Positions 25,196 through 34,208 of a DNA stretch of 53,870 nt are shown here, in pieces. The translations under genes were made by a program, and so were the position numbers. The stretch comes from Paenibacillus lemnae (GTDB taxonomy: Bacteria; Bacillota; Bacilli; Paenibacillales; Paenibacillaceae). Location: contig NZ_JABBPN010000025.1 of assembly GCF_012933385.1 (NCBI RefSeq), forward strand, positions 1 through 53,870, given 5' to 3'. Position 1 is the first letter of the stretch, and each line of letters starts with the position of its first letter. A model generated the notes under the pieces. The model was given only the letters and a program-made list of their open reading frames with translations, was not told where the DNA came from and ran no database searches.

Positions 25196-26116
25196 ATGAT
25201 TTGTTCCATTTGCGGACATGAGAATGTCAGCGGCAAGTTTTGTGAGAAATGCGGAAACCGTCTGGTGGCGGAACCGGAGAAAGACACGACGCCGGAGGCT
25301 GAAGAAGCAGCAGCCAGCGCAGAACGTGTAGAAAGTGTAGAAAGTCCGGAACATACAGCTGCTGGTACTGCAGACAATGCACGACATGATCAGGAGGCGT
25401 CTGCTGGGCAGACCTATTATTCCCCCCCTGCATCAGTGAACACAAAGACCGTACATACATCAGCATCAGAGCCAGGAACAGGACCTTCACAAACGAATGC
25501 ATATCTGGAGAGCGCCAAAAAGAATTCGAAAATGTATTTTCAGTATTTCGTGAATGTGTTGAAAAACCCGCTTGCTGCGGCTCAGCGCACCGGAAGTGAG
25601 CAGCTCATAAACGGCATCATTACGATGGTCATCTTTGCACTGCTGATTCCTTTAATGACTTATTTATCGCTTGGGGAAGCTCGCGATTATTTGGATCGTT
25701 ATGGTAGTCCCTTTGTAGATGTCGTTCTTAAACCATGGCTGTGGCTGATGCTTCTGCTGGGCCTGACGGCTGTTTATACGACCGGGGCAGTAAAGCTTGC
25801 GACCAATACAAAAGTGGACATCAAGGAAATCTTCGCCCGGTTCGGTACGCTGCTGGTTCCGTTTATTGCTATCGTGATTGTCGGCTTTCTGCTGGCTTTC
25901 ATGGAAATCGGTTTGGGCGGCAATTTGCTGGCCATCGGAGTTATAGGAGCATTCTTTACGATCCCTGTCCTAATTGCCGTAGACTATAAAAGAGTTCCTG
26001 GTGCAAAGCTGGATACACTGTATGCCATCCTGCTCATCTATGCTGCGCTGTTGGTTACGGTGATGATTATTGGCAGATCGCTTCTTTCCATGATGAACTT
26101 ACCATTCGGACTTTAA
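25196..26116 (+). CDS. Zinc-ribbon protein with membrane domain (Yip1-like)
   Basis: A 306-residue protein starting with a zinc ribbon (C3, C6, C16, C19), an acidic Ser/Thr/Ala-rich disordered linker (about 28-100), then a five-helix membrane domain (about 145-170, 185-205, 220-245, 250-270, 278-300). The membrane portion looks like the Yip1/YIPF fold common in Bacillota zinc-ribbon proteins, but this is by impression only. The next gene is another zinc-ribbon protein 87 bases downstream, beyond a small GC hairpin. Function unknown. ATG follows AAGGAGGAAAACG. Confidence 0.8.
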   Translation: MICSICGHENVSGKFCEKCGNRLVAEPEKDTTPEAEEAAASAERVESVESPEHTAAGTADNARHDQEASAGQTYYSPPASVNTKTVHTSASEPGTGPSQTNAYLESAKKNSKMYFQYFVNVLKNPLAAAQRTGSEQLINGIITMVIFALLIPLMTYLSLGEARDYLDRYGSPFVDVVLKPWLWLMLLLGLTAVYTTGAVKLATNTKVDIKEIFARFGTLLVPFIAIVIVGFLLAFMEIGLGGNLLAIGVIGAFFTIPVLIAVDYKRVPGAKLDTLYAILLIYAALLVTVMIIGRSLLSMMNLPFGL

Positions 26117-26203
26117 GAATCTTCTTTGGGCCTCCTGCCATGCAGGAGGCCCTGAAATATTTATAACGTACATCGACGACCGCTGAGAAGGGGAAGAGAA
26201 TAT

Positions 26204-28129
26204 ATGAGATATTGCAGAGAATGCGGCACAGGCTTGTCGGATCAGGCGAAATTTTGCAGAGAATGCGGGACAGGCACGGACACACAAGCCGGAATCGAAG
26301 CACTGGAAGCACGAAATGTGCAAGCATCAGAAGGAGAACAAGAAGCACAGTATGCCCGTGCTGAGGTAGCTTCAGCCTCGCCCGCGCCGGCCAAGGGGCT
26401 GAGCCGGAAGCAGAAATGGTTTGCCGGGCTGGCCGTGCTGCTCGTGGTGCTTCTGTTTGGCACTTATAAAGCAGGTGAATATTACGCTTCACCGGAGCGA
26501 CTGGTTACCCGGTTCGAGAAAGCGCTGGCTTCAGAAGATGCTGCACAAACCGCCGATCTTCTGACCTCGAAAGACCCGAAGCTGGTACTGGATGAGAAGA
26601 GCATCACCGCGTTGATGGCATACCTGAAGCAGCATCCGGAAGAGCAAGATTTCCTGCTCAGCGGGCTGAAGGAACAGGCTGAGGCGGCCAAGAACAAGGA
26701 GATGTCAGTAGAGCCGCTGGACGGAATCCTCAATCTGGAGAAAGACGGGAAGATGCTGATGTTTGATACCTATCGCCTTGATTTAGAACCTGTCTATTTC
26801 AAGCTGCAGACGAATTTTGCAGATACCGTACTGACCGTGAATGGAAAGCAGGCAGCGGTGTCCGACAACGCCAATTTTGAGGTCGAGGCCGGACCTTATG
26901 TTCCCGGAGTATACACGGTTGGAGCCCAGCTGAAAAATGACTATATCAACTTGAACGAGACGGTCGAAACGGAAGTATGGGAGCCGGACAGAACCAGAAC
27001 TGTAGACCTGGAGCTGGACGGAGAGATGGTGGTCTGGGATACCGGATTTCGGGAAGAGCTGGAGCTGGAAGGCCGTATTTATATTAACGGCAAGAAAATC
27101 GATGTCAATCCGTTTGAAACCGACCGATTCGGTCCTGTTCCACTAGACGGTTCCGTGAAATTAACACTCGAAGGCGATTTTCCATGGGGAACCATGAAAA
27201 GCGGCGAACAAGCGATTGATGAAGATTACCTGGTGTTTGATTTCACCCGCCAGCAGGAATTTCAAGAGATGATGATTACTCGGCTGAGCCAGCATGCCAA
27301 AGAGAATATGGAGGCTTTTGTCACCGGGGATATGACGAAATACAGCGGTGTCACTAAAGACTATACAGATGCCATGCTGGAGGTGATTGCTCAGTTTGTG
27401 AACAGTGACTATGCGTATACGTCGAAATATTCAGGCACGATTTTTGATATCGGCTCGTTCAGGCTTGTTTTCGAAGAAGGGGAGTGGCGGGCAGCCGTCG
27501 TGCTGCAGCCGATGCTGGAAGCCGCAAGCTATCCGGAAGGAGAGACGCCCCAGCTTGAAGTTCAGGATAATTACAGCCGAACCATTCTTGTATACAGCGA
27601 GAAGCTGAATAAGTGGCTGATCGCCTCCGATTCCACGGCCTGGGGCTTTGAAACCGACCAGTTGGAGGAGGTTCGGGAACCTTCGCCGATTCTGTACAAG
27701 TCACAGTGGAAATCAAATTCAGAAGTATTGCAAGACACGGACGCTGAGGATACAGCCGTGACACTGACAACCTTACAGTCTTTTATGAAAGAATATACGG
27801 AGTCTTACGTCGAGGCTGTAAATTCCGGCAAGTTCGACAAGGTAAAGACGCTTCTGGATCCTTCCGGTCCGGCATACCAGGAAACCTCGGATTATATCCA
27901 GTATCTGAACAAGAAAGGGATCACGGAGAAGGTGCTCCAGGTTGAAGTTCGCGGTTTCCGGCAGAAAACCAGCAATACTTATGAAGTTACGACCTCCGAG
28001 GTGTATGACATTAAGCAGCAGGACGGATCGACCCAAACGAAAGCATTTGAGTCGGCATATCTGCTGACCGCGAAGAATGGAGAGCTGCAGGTCTATCAGC
28101 TTGAAGAGACAAAGGAAATACAACAGTAA
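26204..28129 (+). CDS. Zinc-ribbon membrane protein, TcaA/YvbJ-like
   Basis: A 641-residue protein with an N-terminal zinc ribbon (C4, C7, C18, C21: CREC...CREC), a linker, a single transmembrane helix (about 68-88) and a large extracellular part. The extracellular region begins with ASPERLVTRFEKAL and contains repeated beta domains (GKMLMFDTYRLDLEPVYFKL, RTVDLELDGEMVVWDTGF) and a C-terminal NTF2-like segment (LQSFMKEYTESYVEAVNSGKF). This order is that of TcaA of staphylococci and YvbJ of Bacillus, linked in the former to wall stress and glycopeptide resistance. It converges on pbpG with a 22-base gap. ATG follows AGGGGAAGAG. Confidence 0.82.
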   Translation: MRYCRECGTGLSDQAKFCRECGTGTDTQAGIEALEARNVQASEGEQEAQYARAEVASASPAPAKGLSRKQKWFAGLAVLLVVLLFGTYKAGEYYASPERLVTRFEKALASEDAAQTADLLTSKDPKLVLDEKSITALMAYLKQHPEEQDFLLSGLKEQAEAAKNKEMSVEPLDGILNLEKDGKMLMFDTYRLDLEPVYFKLQTNFADTVLTVNGKQAAVSDNANFEVEAGPYVPGVYTVGAQLKNDYINLNETVETEVWEPDRTRTVDLELDGEMVVWDTGFREELELEGRIYINGKKIDVNPFETDRFGPVPLDGSVKLTLEGDFPWGTMKSGEQAIDEDYLVFDFTRQQEFQEMMITRLSQHAKENMEAFVTGDMTKYSGVTKDYTDAMLEVIAQFVNSDYAYTSKYSGTIFDIGSFRLVFEEGEWRAAVVLQPMLEAASYPEGETPQLEVQDNYSRTILVYSEKLNKWLIASDSTAWGFETDQLEEVREPSPILYKSQWKSNSEVLQDTDAEDTAVTLTTLQSFMKEYTESYVEAVNSGKFDKVKTLLDPSGPAYQETSDYIQYLNKKGITEKVLQVEVRGFRQKTSNTYEVTTSEVYDIKQQDGSTQTKAFESAYLLTAKNGELQVYQLEETKEIQQ

Positions 28130-28151
28130 TGTATAGAACAGGAGAGGACCT

Positions 28152-30221
28152 TTACTCCACCCACCACCGCTTGAAGTCAGACCACCAGGAGTGTTCTTCT
28201 TGTTTATGCGTATCTTTGGTCTCAGCAGATTCTGCTGCAGGATGCTCCTCATCTCCGCCATGCTGACAGTACTCAGCAGGCTCGGTGCCTTTCAGGAAGA
28301 CTTCCAGCGATTTATCCGGGCAGTCTGCGCCGGCGAGCTTGCCGGTTGCGGGATCGATATAGACGCTGACAACGCCTTCGGGAATCGGAAAAATTTTGGG
28401 CGGAACGTTTGCGAGAGCCTTCTCTGTATACTCGGCAAAAATAGGTGCCGCATGCCGGGCTTCGGCCGTGGTGATCTCCCTGCCCTTGTCATAGCCAATC
28501 CATACGGCGGTTGACAGTTCAGGGGTATAGCCGACCAGCCAGGCATCGGTATCTGTGGTGCCTGTTTTGCCTGCAACCGGGCGCTTCATGAGCGCAGACA
28601 CTCTGCGCCCCGTGCCGCCGTCTTCAAACACACTTTCCATCATGTGGGTCAGGACATATGCAGCGGCAGGATCCACAACCTGTTCGCCATGTTCTTCAGG
28701 AGCCGTGTAGAGACTTCTCCCGGCGGCGTCCGTAATCCGAAGAACTGCGGTAGCAGGAAGCCGCTTGCCGCTGCCTGCCAGGACGGAGAAGGCAGACGCC
28801 ATTTCGAGCGGGCTGACCGGTGATGTACCCAGGGCCAGGGACGGCACCGTTTGAAGCGAGCTGGTAATGCCTATTTTGCGGGCCATATCTGCCACCTGCT
28901 CTGCACCGACCTGCAAAATGGTATTGACCGCATAGATATTGTCCGACGCTGCAATGGCCTGCCTCATATTGATCTCACCCAGGTACTTGTCTCCAAAGTT
29001 GCTGGGCTGGTAGGTTTTGCGGTTATCGTCATAATGAAACAGCGTGGGCTGACTGTTGAACATGGTAGCGCTCGTCATCTTCCCTGAAGCAATAGCAGTC
29101 AGATACATAATCGGCTTGAAGGCGGAACCCGGCTGCCGGGTTTTGGCCAGAGCATGATTGTATTGATTTTCACGGTAATTTTTTCCGCCTACCATCGCCT
29201 TGATATAGCCGGTCCTCGGGTCGATGGACACCAGCGCAGTCTCCAGCTCGGTATCGCCGCCCAGCTCTTTGGACACTGCTGCTTCAGCCGCTTCCTGGGA
29301 ACGGGCCTCCAGTGTCGTATAAATGTTAAGCCCGCCCTGTTCCAGCTGCTGCTCCGTAATATGGAATTGGCTGGTCACGAGGTTTTTAACATAGTCCCGG
29401 AAAAAAGAAGCGCTCAACTTATTCTCCTGCCGGTCCTGCGGCAGCAGCGCCAGCTTCTCACCTGCAGCCTTGCTCGCTTCGGTTTCGGTAATGCTTCCTG
29501 TCTGGGTCATGGCATTTAAAACGATGTTTTGGCGGTTTACCGCATTTTCCATATGGTTATAGGGCGAGTAATACGTAGGACCCTTGGGAATTCCCGCGAG
29601 CATGGCGCTCTCCGCCAGATTTAAGTCTTTTGCCGGTTTGCCAAAATACATTCTGGACGCGGATTCTATCCCATAGGCGCCATGGCCGTAATAGATTTCA
29701 TTCAGGTACATTTCCAAAATTTCATCTTTGGTATATTTCATCTCCAGCTGGGCGGTATAGCGGGCTTCTTTCAGCTTGCGGGTCAGCGTTTTTTCATGAG
29801 ACAGATACAGATTCCGCGCCAGCTGCTGGGTCAGCGTGCTCGCCCCCTGCCTGCTGTTCATATGCTCCAGATTGACGAGTACCGCTCTGCCCATCCCTTT
29901 TACGTCAAAGCCGGGATGGTCGTAGAATTTGCGATCTTCTACAGCCAGCGTCGCCTGAATGAGGAGAGGAGAGATTTGATCCAGCGTAACCCGCTCTGAA
30001 GAACGTCCCGTGGCAGAGAACGTGGCGATGACCTCACCCTGGCTGTCCAGCAGACGGGAAGCCCGCTCAGTTTTTGCGACAGGCAGGGGCGTAATATAGA
30101 GATATCCGAGTACAGCTCCGCCGGCAACGACCCAGAGTACAAGCAGGATCAGGAGAAAGGATATTAGTCTGGATGCCAGGGATTTACGGCGTTTATGGGA
30201 TGAGATGTTGTGTCCTTTCAT
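28152..30221 (-). CDS. pbpG: Bifunctional class A penicillin-binding protein
   Basis: Polymerises glycan strands and cross-links them. The 689-residue protein has a basic cytoplasmic tail, a transmembrane anchor (about 18-42), the glycosyltransferase-51 domain with catalytic E95 in EDRKFYDHPG and QGASTLTQQL, then the transpeptidase domain with SAFK (serine near 363), SDN and KTGT. The C-terminal tail is acidic/His-rich and ends in a Trp-rich motif (WWSDFKRWWVE). Start ATG 30221 has GAGGTG nearby; the upstream in-frame ATG at 30254 precedes that site. Divergent from speE as in B. subtilis, where pbpG (ywhE) is a sporulation-associated PBP. Confidence 0.94.
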   Translation of the reverse strand: MKGHNISSHKRRKSLASRLISFLLILLVLWVVAGGAVLGYLYITPLPVAKTERASRLLDSQGEVIATFSATGRSSERVTLDQISPLLIQATLAVEDRKFYDHPGFDVKGMGRAVLVNLEHMNSRQGASTLTQQLARNLYLSHEKTLTRKLKEARYTAQLEMKYTKDEILEMYLNEIYYGHGAYGIESASRMYFGKPAKDLNLAESAMLAGIPKGPTYYSPYNHMENAVNRQNIVLNAMTQTGSITETEASKAAGEKLALLPQDRQENKLSASFFRDYVKNLVTSQFHITEQQLEQGGLNIYTTLEARSQEAAEAAVSKELGGDTELETALVSIDPRTGYIKAMVGGKNYRENQYNHALAKTRQPGSAFKPIMYLTAIASGKMTSATMFNSQPTLFHYDDNRKTYQPSNFGDKYLGEINMRQAIAASDNIYAVNTILQVGAEQVADMARKIGITSSLQTVPSLALGTSPVSPLEMASAFSVLAGSGKRLPATAVLRITDAAGRSLYTAPEEHGEQVVDPAAAYVLTHMMESVFEDGGTGRRVSALMKRPVAGKTGTTDTDAWLVGYTPELSTAVWIGYDKGREITTAEARHAAPIFAEYTEKALANVPPKIFPIPEGVVSVYIDPATGKLAGADCPDKSLEVFLKGTEPAEYCQHGGDEEHPAAESAETKDTHKQEEHSWWSDFKRWWVE

Positions 30222-30351
30222 TTCTGAGCGCACCTCTTTGCGGGATAAGATCATGATTCATCATATATTCATTATGGGGCTGTATCTGGAAGGATATTCA
30301 TGAAATGGACTACACTTTTGGAGGCGGTGTGAGGGCAGCTCTATAATTTGG

Positions 30352-30379
30352 TTGCAATTTGGGCTTGATTTAATATAAT
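30352..30379 (+). promoter_or_regulatory. Probable speE promoter
   Basis: TTGCAA, 16-base spacer, TATAAT, about 118 bases upstream of speE in the divergent pbpG-speE gap. Confidence 0.55.
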
Positions 30380-30496
30380 ACTCTTTGTTTGGTACAATAG
30401 AAAAAGATGTGAAACACGCGGCATCTGCCTCAATAAAGTTTTACGGCTTGGATCTGGACGGCTGAACATTATTCTAGCGGAAAGAAGGTAGAGACG

Positions 30497-31324
30497 ATGG
30501 AATTATGGTATACAGAGAAACAAACGCCGACCTTCGGCATCACAGCGAAAATACGGGAAACGTTTGTACATGAGAAGACGGAGTTTCAACAGCTCGATAT
30601 GATCGATACGGAGGAATTTGGACGCATGCTCGTCCTGGACGGTATGGTCATGACGACGATTAAGGACGAGTTTGTCTATCATGAGATGGTCGCTCACCCC
30701 GCTCTGAATACACATCCGAATCCGAAAAAAGTGCTCGTTGTAGGCGGCGGAGACGGTGGTGTCATTCGTGAAGTGATCAAGCATCCAGGCGTGGAAAAAG
30801 CCGTGCTCGTTGAAATTGATGGCAAGGTTATCGAATATTCCAAGCAGTATCTGCCTGAGATTGCCGGCAAGCTCGACGATCCGAAGGTCGAAGTGCTGGT
30901 CAACGACGGGTATATGCATATTATTGAACATAAAAATGAATACGATGTGATCATGGTCGATTCCACGGAACCTGTGGGACCTGCAGCGCCATTGTTTGAG
31001 CGCGGTTTCTATCAAGGCATCTATGAAGCGCTGAAGGAAGACGGTATTTTCGTGGCACAGACCGATAACCCTTGGTTCAAAGCGGATCTGATCCAGCAGG
31101 TGAACAAGGATGTGAAGGAGATTTTCCCGATCGTACGTGTATATGGTGCGAACATTCCAACCTACCCAAGCGGCCTCTGGACATTTACGATGGGCAGCAA
31201 AAAGCATGATCCGCTGGAAGTGGACGAGTCTGCGATTGATGAGATGGATACCAAATATTACTCGCCGCGCCTGCACAAGGCCGCTTTTGTACTGCCTAAA
31301 TTCGTAGAAGATCTGGTGAAATAA
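30497..31324 (+). CDS. speE: Spermidine synthase
   Basis: Transfers an aminopropyl group from decarboxylated AdoMet to putrescine. The 275-residue length and motifs fit: WYTEKQT at the N-terminus, the nucleotide-binding loop VVGGGDGGVIRE, the acidic VLVNDG and the catalytic VDSTEP motif. The ATG follows AAAGAAGGTAGAG. speB begins a few bases after the stop, giving a polyamine operon. Confidence 0.97.
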   Translation: MELWYTEKQTPTFGITAKIRETFVHEKTEFQQLDMIDTEEFGRMLVLDGMVMTTIKDEFVYHEMVAHPALNTHPNPKKVLVVGGGDGGVIREVIKHPGVEKAVLVEIDGKVIEYSKQYLPEIAGKLDDPKVEVLVNDGYMHIIEHKNEYDVIMVDSTEPVGPAAPLFERGFYQGIYEALKEDGIFVAQTDNPWFKADLIQQVNKDVKEIFPIVRVYGANIPTYPSGLWTFTMGSKKHDPLEVDESAIDEMDTKYYSPRLHKAAFVLPKFVEDLVK

Positions 31325-31341
31325 GGAGGAGCATGACACCA

Positions 31342-32220
31342 ATGAAACTGGAACAAGGATACTCCGGCAATGTGTTTATTTTGAGCTCTGACCAATATGA
31401 AGACTCCAAAGCGGTCATCTACGGCATGCCGATGGATTTCACCGTCAGCTACCGTCCCGGTTCCCGCTTCGGCCCAGCCCGGATCCGTCAGGCCTCTGTT
31501 GGTTTGGAAGAATACAGCCCTTATCTGGACAAAAGCATTGAAGATATCACCTACTTCGACGCCGGTGATCTGATGCTGCCTTTCGGTAATGCCGGACGCA
31601 GCCTGGATGTGATCGGCGATTATGTGGGCAAGCTCCTGGAAGACGACAAGTTTCCGATCGGTCTGGGCGGCGAGCATCTCGTGACATGGCCAATCATCCA
31701 GAAGATGTATGCCAAATATCCGGATCTGATCCTGATTCATATTGATGCACATGCTGATCTGCGGGAGCATTATGAGGGCGAGCCTTTGTCCCACTCCACG
31801 CCGGTCCGCAAAGCCGCTGAACTGATGGGCGGACGCAATATTTATCAGTTTGGTATCCGCTCCGGTTCCCGTGAGGAATTCCAGTTCGGACACAAGAACA
31901 TCAATTTCCATCCGTTTGAAGTGGCTCAGCCGCTGAAGGAAGCACTGCCGTCCATGGGCAGCCGTCCGGTCTATGTGACGATTGACATTGACGTGCTGGA
32001 TCCTTCCGCAGCACCGGGTACTGGTACTGCGGAAGCAGGCGGTATTACTTCGAAGGAATTGCTGGAGGCAGTGCATCTCATCGCGAATGCCGATGTTAAC
32101 GTGGTCGGCTGCGATCTGGTGGAAGTCGCGCCGATCTATGATCCCAGCGAGCAGACGCAGATCGTGGCAGCGAAGCTGATCCGCGAGATGCTGCTCGGGT
32201 TTGTGCCATCCCCCTCCTAA
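31342..32220 (+). CDS. speB: Agmatinase (ureohydrolase family)
   Basis: Hydrolyses agmatine to putrescine and urea, supplying SpeE. The 292-residue protein carries the binuclear manganese site: GGEH, HIDAHADL and DIDVLDPSAAPGTGT. I chose ATG 31342 because the N-terminus MKLEQGYSG then aligns with the family start; an in-frame ATG three codons earlier (31333) sits only 3 bases from AAGGAGG. The operon speE-speB is the decarboxylation route ADC-agmatine-putrescine-spermidine; no speA is nearby. Confidence 0.95.
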   Translation: MKLEQGYSGNVFILSSDQYEDSKAVIYGMPMDFTVSYRPGSRFGPARIRQASVGLEEYSPYLDKSIEDITYFDAGDLMLPFGNAGRSLDVIGDYVGKLLEDDKFPIGLGGEHLVTWPIIQKMYAKYPDLILIHIDAHADLREHYEGEPLSHSTPVRKAAELMGGRNIYQFGIRSGSREEFQFGHKNINFHPFEVAQPLKEALPSMGSRPVYVTIDIDVLDPSAAPGTGTAEAGGITSKELLEAVHLIANADVNVVGCDLVEVAPIYDPSEQTQIVAAKLIREMLLGFVPSPS

Positions 32221-32616
32221 ATCCTCCCGCCGGGGAGGACCCCAGGGCGGCGCTGCCCCCTGGACCCCCGAAATTGGCGGTTAAGGTACGGTACGTGTAA
32301 GGAAGCAGGGTGGGTGCGAGCGCGCGGTCCTGCTTCGGCCATCCCCTTGCGGGGCTGCCTCGGGGCCTTCACTGCGATGCTGCCTGCGGGCGGCCGTTTG
32401 CCCGCCCCGGCGGCTTAAGATCACTCCATGCGGACCTCCCTCTGTTAGGGGCGATCCGCATGGAACTTAACCAAAGAAGCATCCCCTGTCTCAGCCTGCG
32501 GCTGGCGGGGGATGCTTCTTTGGTTTGGACCGAATTTAAAAGCGCAGCACTTGCGCTGACCCCTGCAGTATCCGATATAATGGGGACATCCTACTAAAAA
32601 ATAAAGGAGGCGCATC
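32221..32616. repeat. GC-rich multi-hairpin tract without a gene
   Basis: Nearly 400 bases with visibly higher G+C than neighbours and no convincing gene. It holds at least four inverted repeats: TCCTCCC/GGGAGGA (32223-32240), CCAGGG/CCCTGG (32243-32264), CCATGCGGA/TCCGCATGG (32426-32463) and the 16-bp pair CCAAAGAAGCATCCCC/GGGGATGCTTCTTTGG (32471-32523), the last with a nested CAGCC/GGCTG hairpin. The last may be the speB terminator. The next gene's ribosome site begins at about 32605. Confidence 0.6.
32471..32523 (+). terminator. Terminator-like hairpin after speB
   Basis: 16-bp perfect inverted repeat with a small inner hairpin, ending CTTCTTTGG; the T-run is weak, so termination efficiency is uncertain. 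Confidence 0.5.
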
Positions 32617-33474
32617 ATGAAATTTCGTGTATCCGCCGTTCAATACCATCTGCACACGATTGCATCCTTTGAAGATTTTGCCCGCCAGAGCGAGCATTAT
32701 ATAAAAACAGCCGAGGAATTTGAAGCGGACTTTGTCTTGTTTCCCGAATTTTTCACCACACAGCTGATGTCGATCGGAGATGATCAGGGTGAAGCACTGA
32801 CCATTAATGATCTGCCTGACTTTACAGAGCGCTACCGTCAGCTGTTTCAGGATTTTGCAAAGCGCTACGGGATTCATATTATCGGGGGAACCCATGTTAT
32901 CCGCAGAGAAGGCAAGCTGTACAATGTGGCCCACTTGTTTTACCCGGACGGACGAATTGCGGAGCAGGCTAAAATACATATTACTCCTTCGGAAATTACC
33001 GGATGGAATATGGGCGCTGGGGAAGATCTCCAGGTGTTCGAGACCGACTTCGGCACGATTGCCATGCTGACCTGTTATGACATCGAATTCCCGGAAATTG
33101 TCCGGATGGCGAAAGCGAAGGGAGCTGACGTTATCTTCTGTCCGTCCTGTACAGATGACCGACACGGCTTCCACCGGGTGCGCTACACCAGCCATGCCCG
33201 GGCCATTGAGAACCAGGTCTATGTCGTTCTGACCGGCACCGTTGGATCCCTGCCGACCGTAGATCTCATGCGGGCCAACTTCGGCCAGGCTGCGATCATT
33301 ACACCGAATGATATTCCATTTCCTCCGCAGGGCCTGCTTGCGGAAGGTGAAATCAACAATGATATGATCGTCACAGCTGATCTCGATCTGGATCTGCTGT
33401 ATCAGGTCCGGGAGAAAGGCTCGGTCACGACCTGGCGTGACCGCCGGATCGATCTGTATCCCGACTGGAAGTAA
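32617..33474 (+). CDS. Carbon-nitrogen hydrolase (nitrilase superfamily)
   Basis: Hydrolyses an amide or nitrile bond through a Glu-Lys-Cys triad. The 285-residue protein shows E44 in LFPEFF, K119 in AKIHIT and C153 in LTCYDIEFPE. The YhcX-type architecture of Bacillus fuses an N-terminal acetyltransferase to such a hydrolase; here the hydrolase stands alone and is followed by an acetyltransferase gene. Substrate unknown. ATG follows AAAGGAGGCGC. Confidence 0.92.
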   Translation: MKFRVSAVQYHLHTIASFEDFARQSEHYIKTAEEFEADFVLFPEFFTTQLMSIGDDQGEALTINDLPDFTERYRQLFQDFAKRYGIHIIGGTHVIRREGKLYNVAHLFYPDGRIAEQAKIHITPSEITGWNMGAGEDLQVFETDFGTIAMLTCYDIEFPEIVRMAKAKGADVIFCPSCTDDRHGFHRVRYTSHARAIENQVYVVLTGTVGSLPTVDLMRANFGQAAIITPNDIPFPPQGLLAEGEINNDMIVTADLDLDLLYQVREKGSVTTWRDRRIDLYPDWK

Positions 33475-33527
33475 TCGGGTACTGGCAGGGTACGCCCATC
33501 TCACACATTAGGAGGTACGTTTAGGCG

Positions 33528-34196
33528 ATGACATTTCATCAACCCTTTTATGTATTTGACGGACATACACCAGTTCCGGCCATAATTCGGAATTATACTC
33601 CGGAAGATTTTGAGGAACTGATGGTCATTCAATCCGAGACCTTTCCGCCGCCTTATCCGCCGGAGCAGTGGTGGAATGAGGAGCAGCTGCATAATCATGT
33701 CACCATTTTTCCGGAGGGGGCGCTTTGTGTAGAGGTGGACGGTGTCCTGGCAGGCTCCATTACATCCTTAATTGTAGATTATGATCCCAAGGTGCCGGCC
33801 CATTCCTGGGCAGAGACCACAAACGACGGGTATATCGGCACCCATCAACCAAATGGAAACACACTGTATATTGCTGACATATGCGTAAGGCCGCGCTTCC
33901 GCCGTCTCGGTCTGGGAAAATGGCTGATTCAGGCGCTTTATCATGTAACGGTGGAGCAGGATCTTGAACGTCTGCTTGGCGGCGGGCGTATGCCCGGATA
34001 CCATGAGCATGCCCCTGGCATGACCGCAGAGGAATATCTGGATCAGGTGGTGACAGGAACCCTCAAGGACCCGGTCATCACCTTCCTTCTGCGCTGTGGA
34101 CGCACCCCGCTCGGCGTAGCTGCCAACTACCTGCAGGACGAAGAGTCCTGCAATTATGCGGCTTTGATGGAGTGGAGAAACCCTTTCAAAAACTAA
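33528..34196 (+). CDS. GNAT family N-acetyltransferase (YhcX N-terminal-like)
   Basis: A 222-residue acetyltransferase with the GNAT acetyl-CoA loop RPRFRRLGLGKWLI and the segment GGGRMPGYHEHAPGMTAEEYL, which I associate with the acetyltransferase half of YhcX-type fusions. It sits 53 bases downstream of a nitrilase-family gene, so the two probably work together, as separated halves of that fusion. ATG at 33528 has AGGAGG 12 bases upstream, slightly long. The substrate cannot be deduced. Confidence 0.85.
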   Translation: MTFHQPFYVFDGHTPVPAIIRNYTPEDFEELMVIQSETFPPPYPPEQWWNEEQLHNHVTIFPEGALCVEVDGVLAGSITSLIVDYDPKVPAHSWAETTNDGYIGTHQPNGNTLYIADICVRPRFRRLGLGKWLIQALYHVTVEQDLERLLGGGRMPGYHEHAPGMTAEEYLDQVVTGTLKDPVITFLLRCGRTPLGVAANYLQDEESCNYAALMEWRNPFKN

Positions 34197-34208
34197 GGAG
34201 GCTTAACC

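Noticed and set aside
32310..32597. 95-codon frame in the GC-rich tract after speB
   Set aside because: It overlaps several inverted repeats, begins without a ribosome site and its product is typical of GC-rich noncoding DNA.
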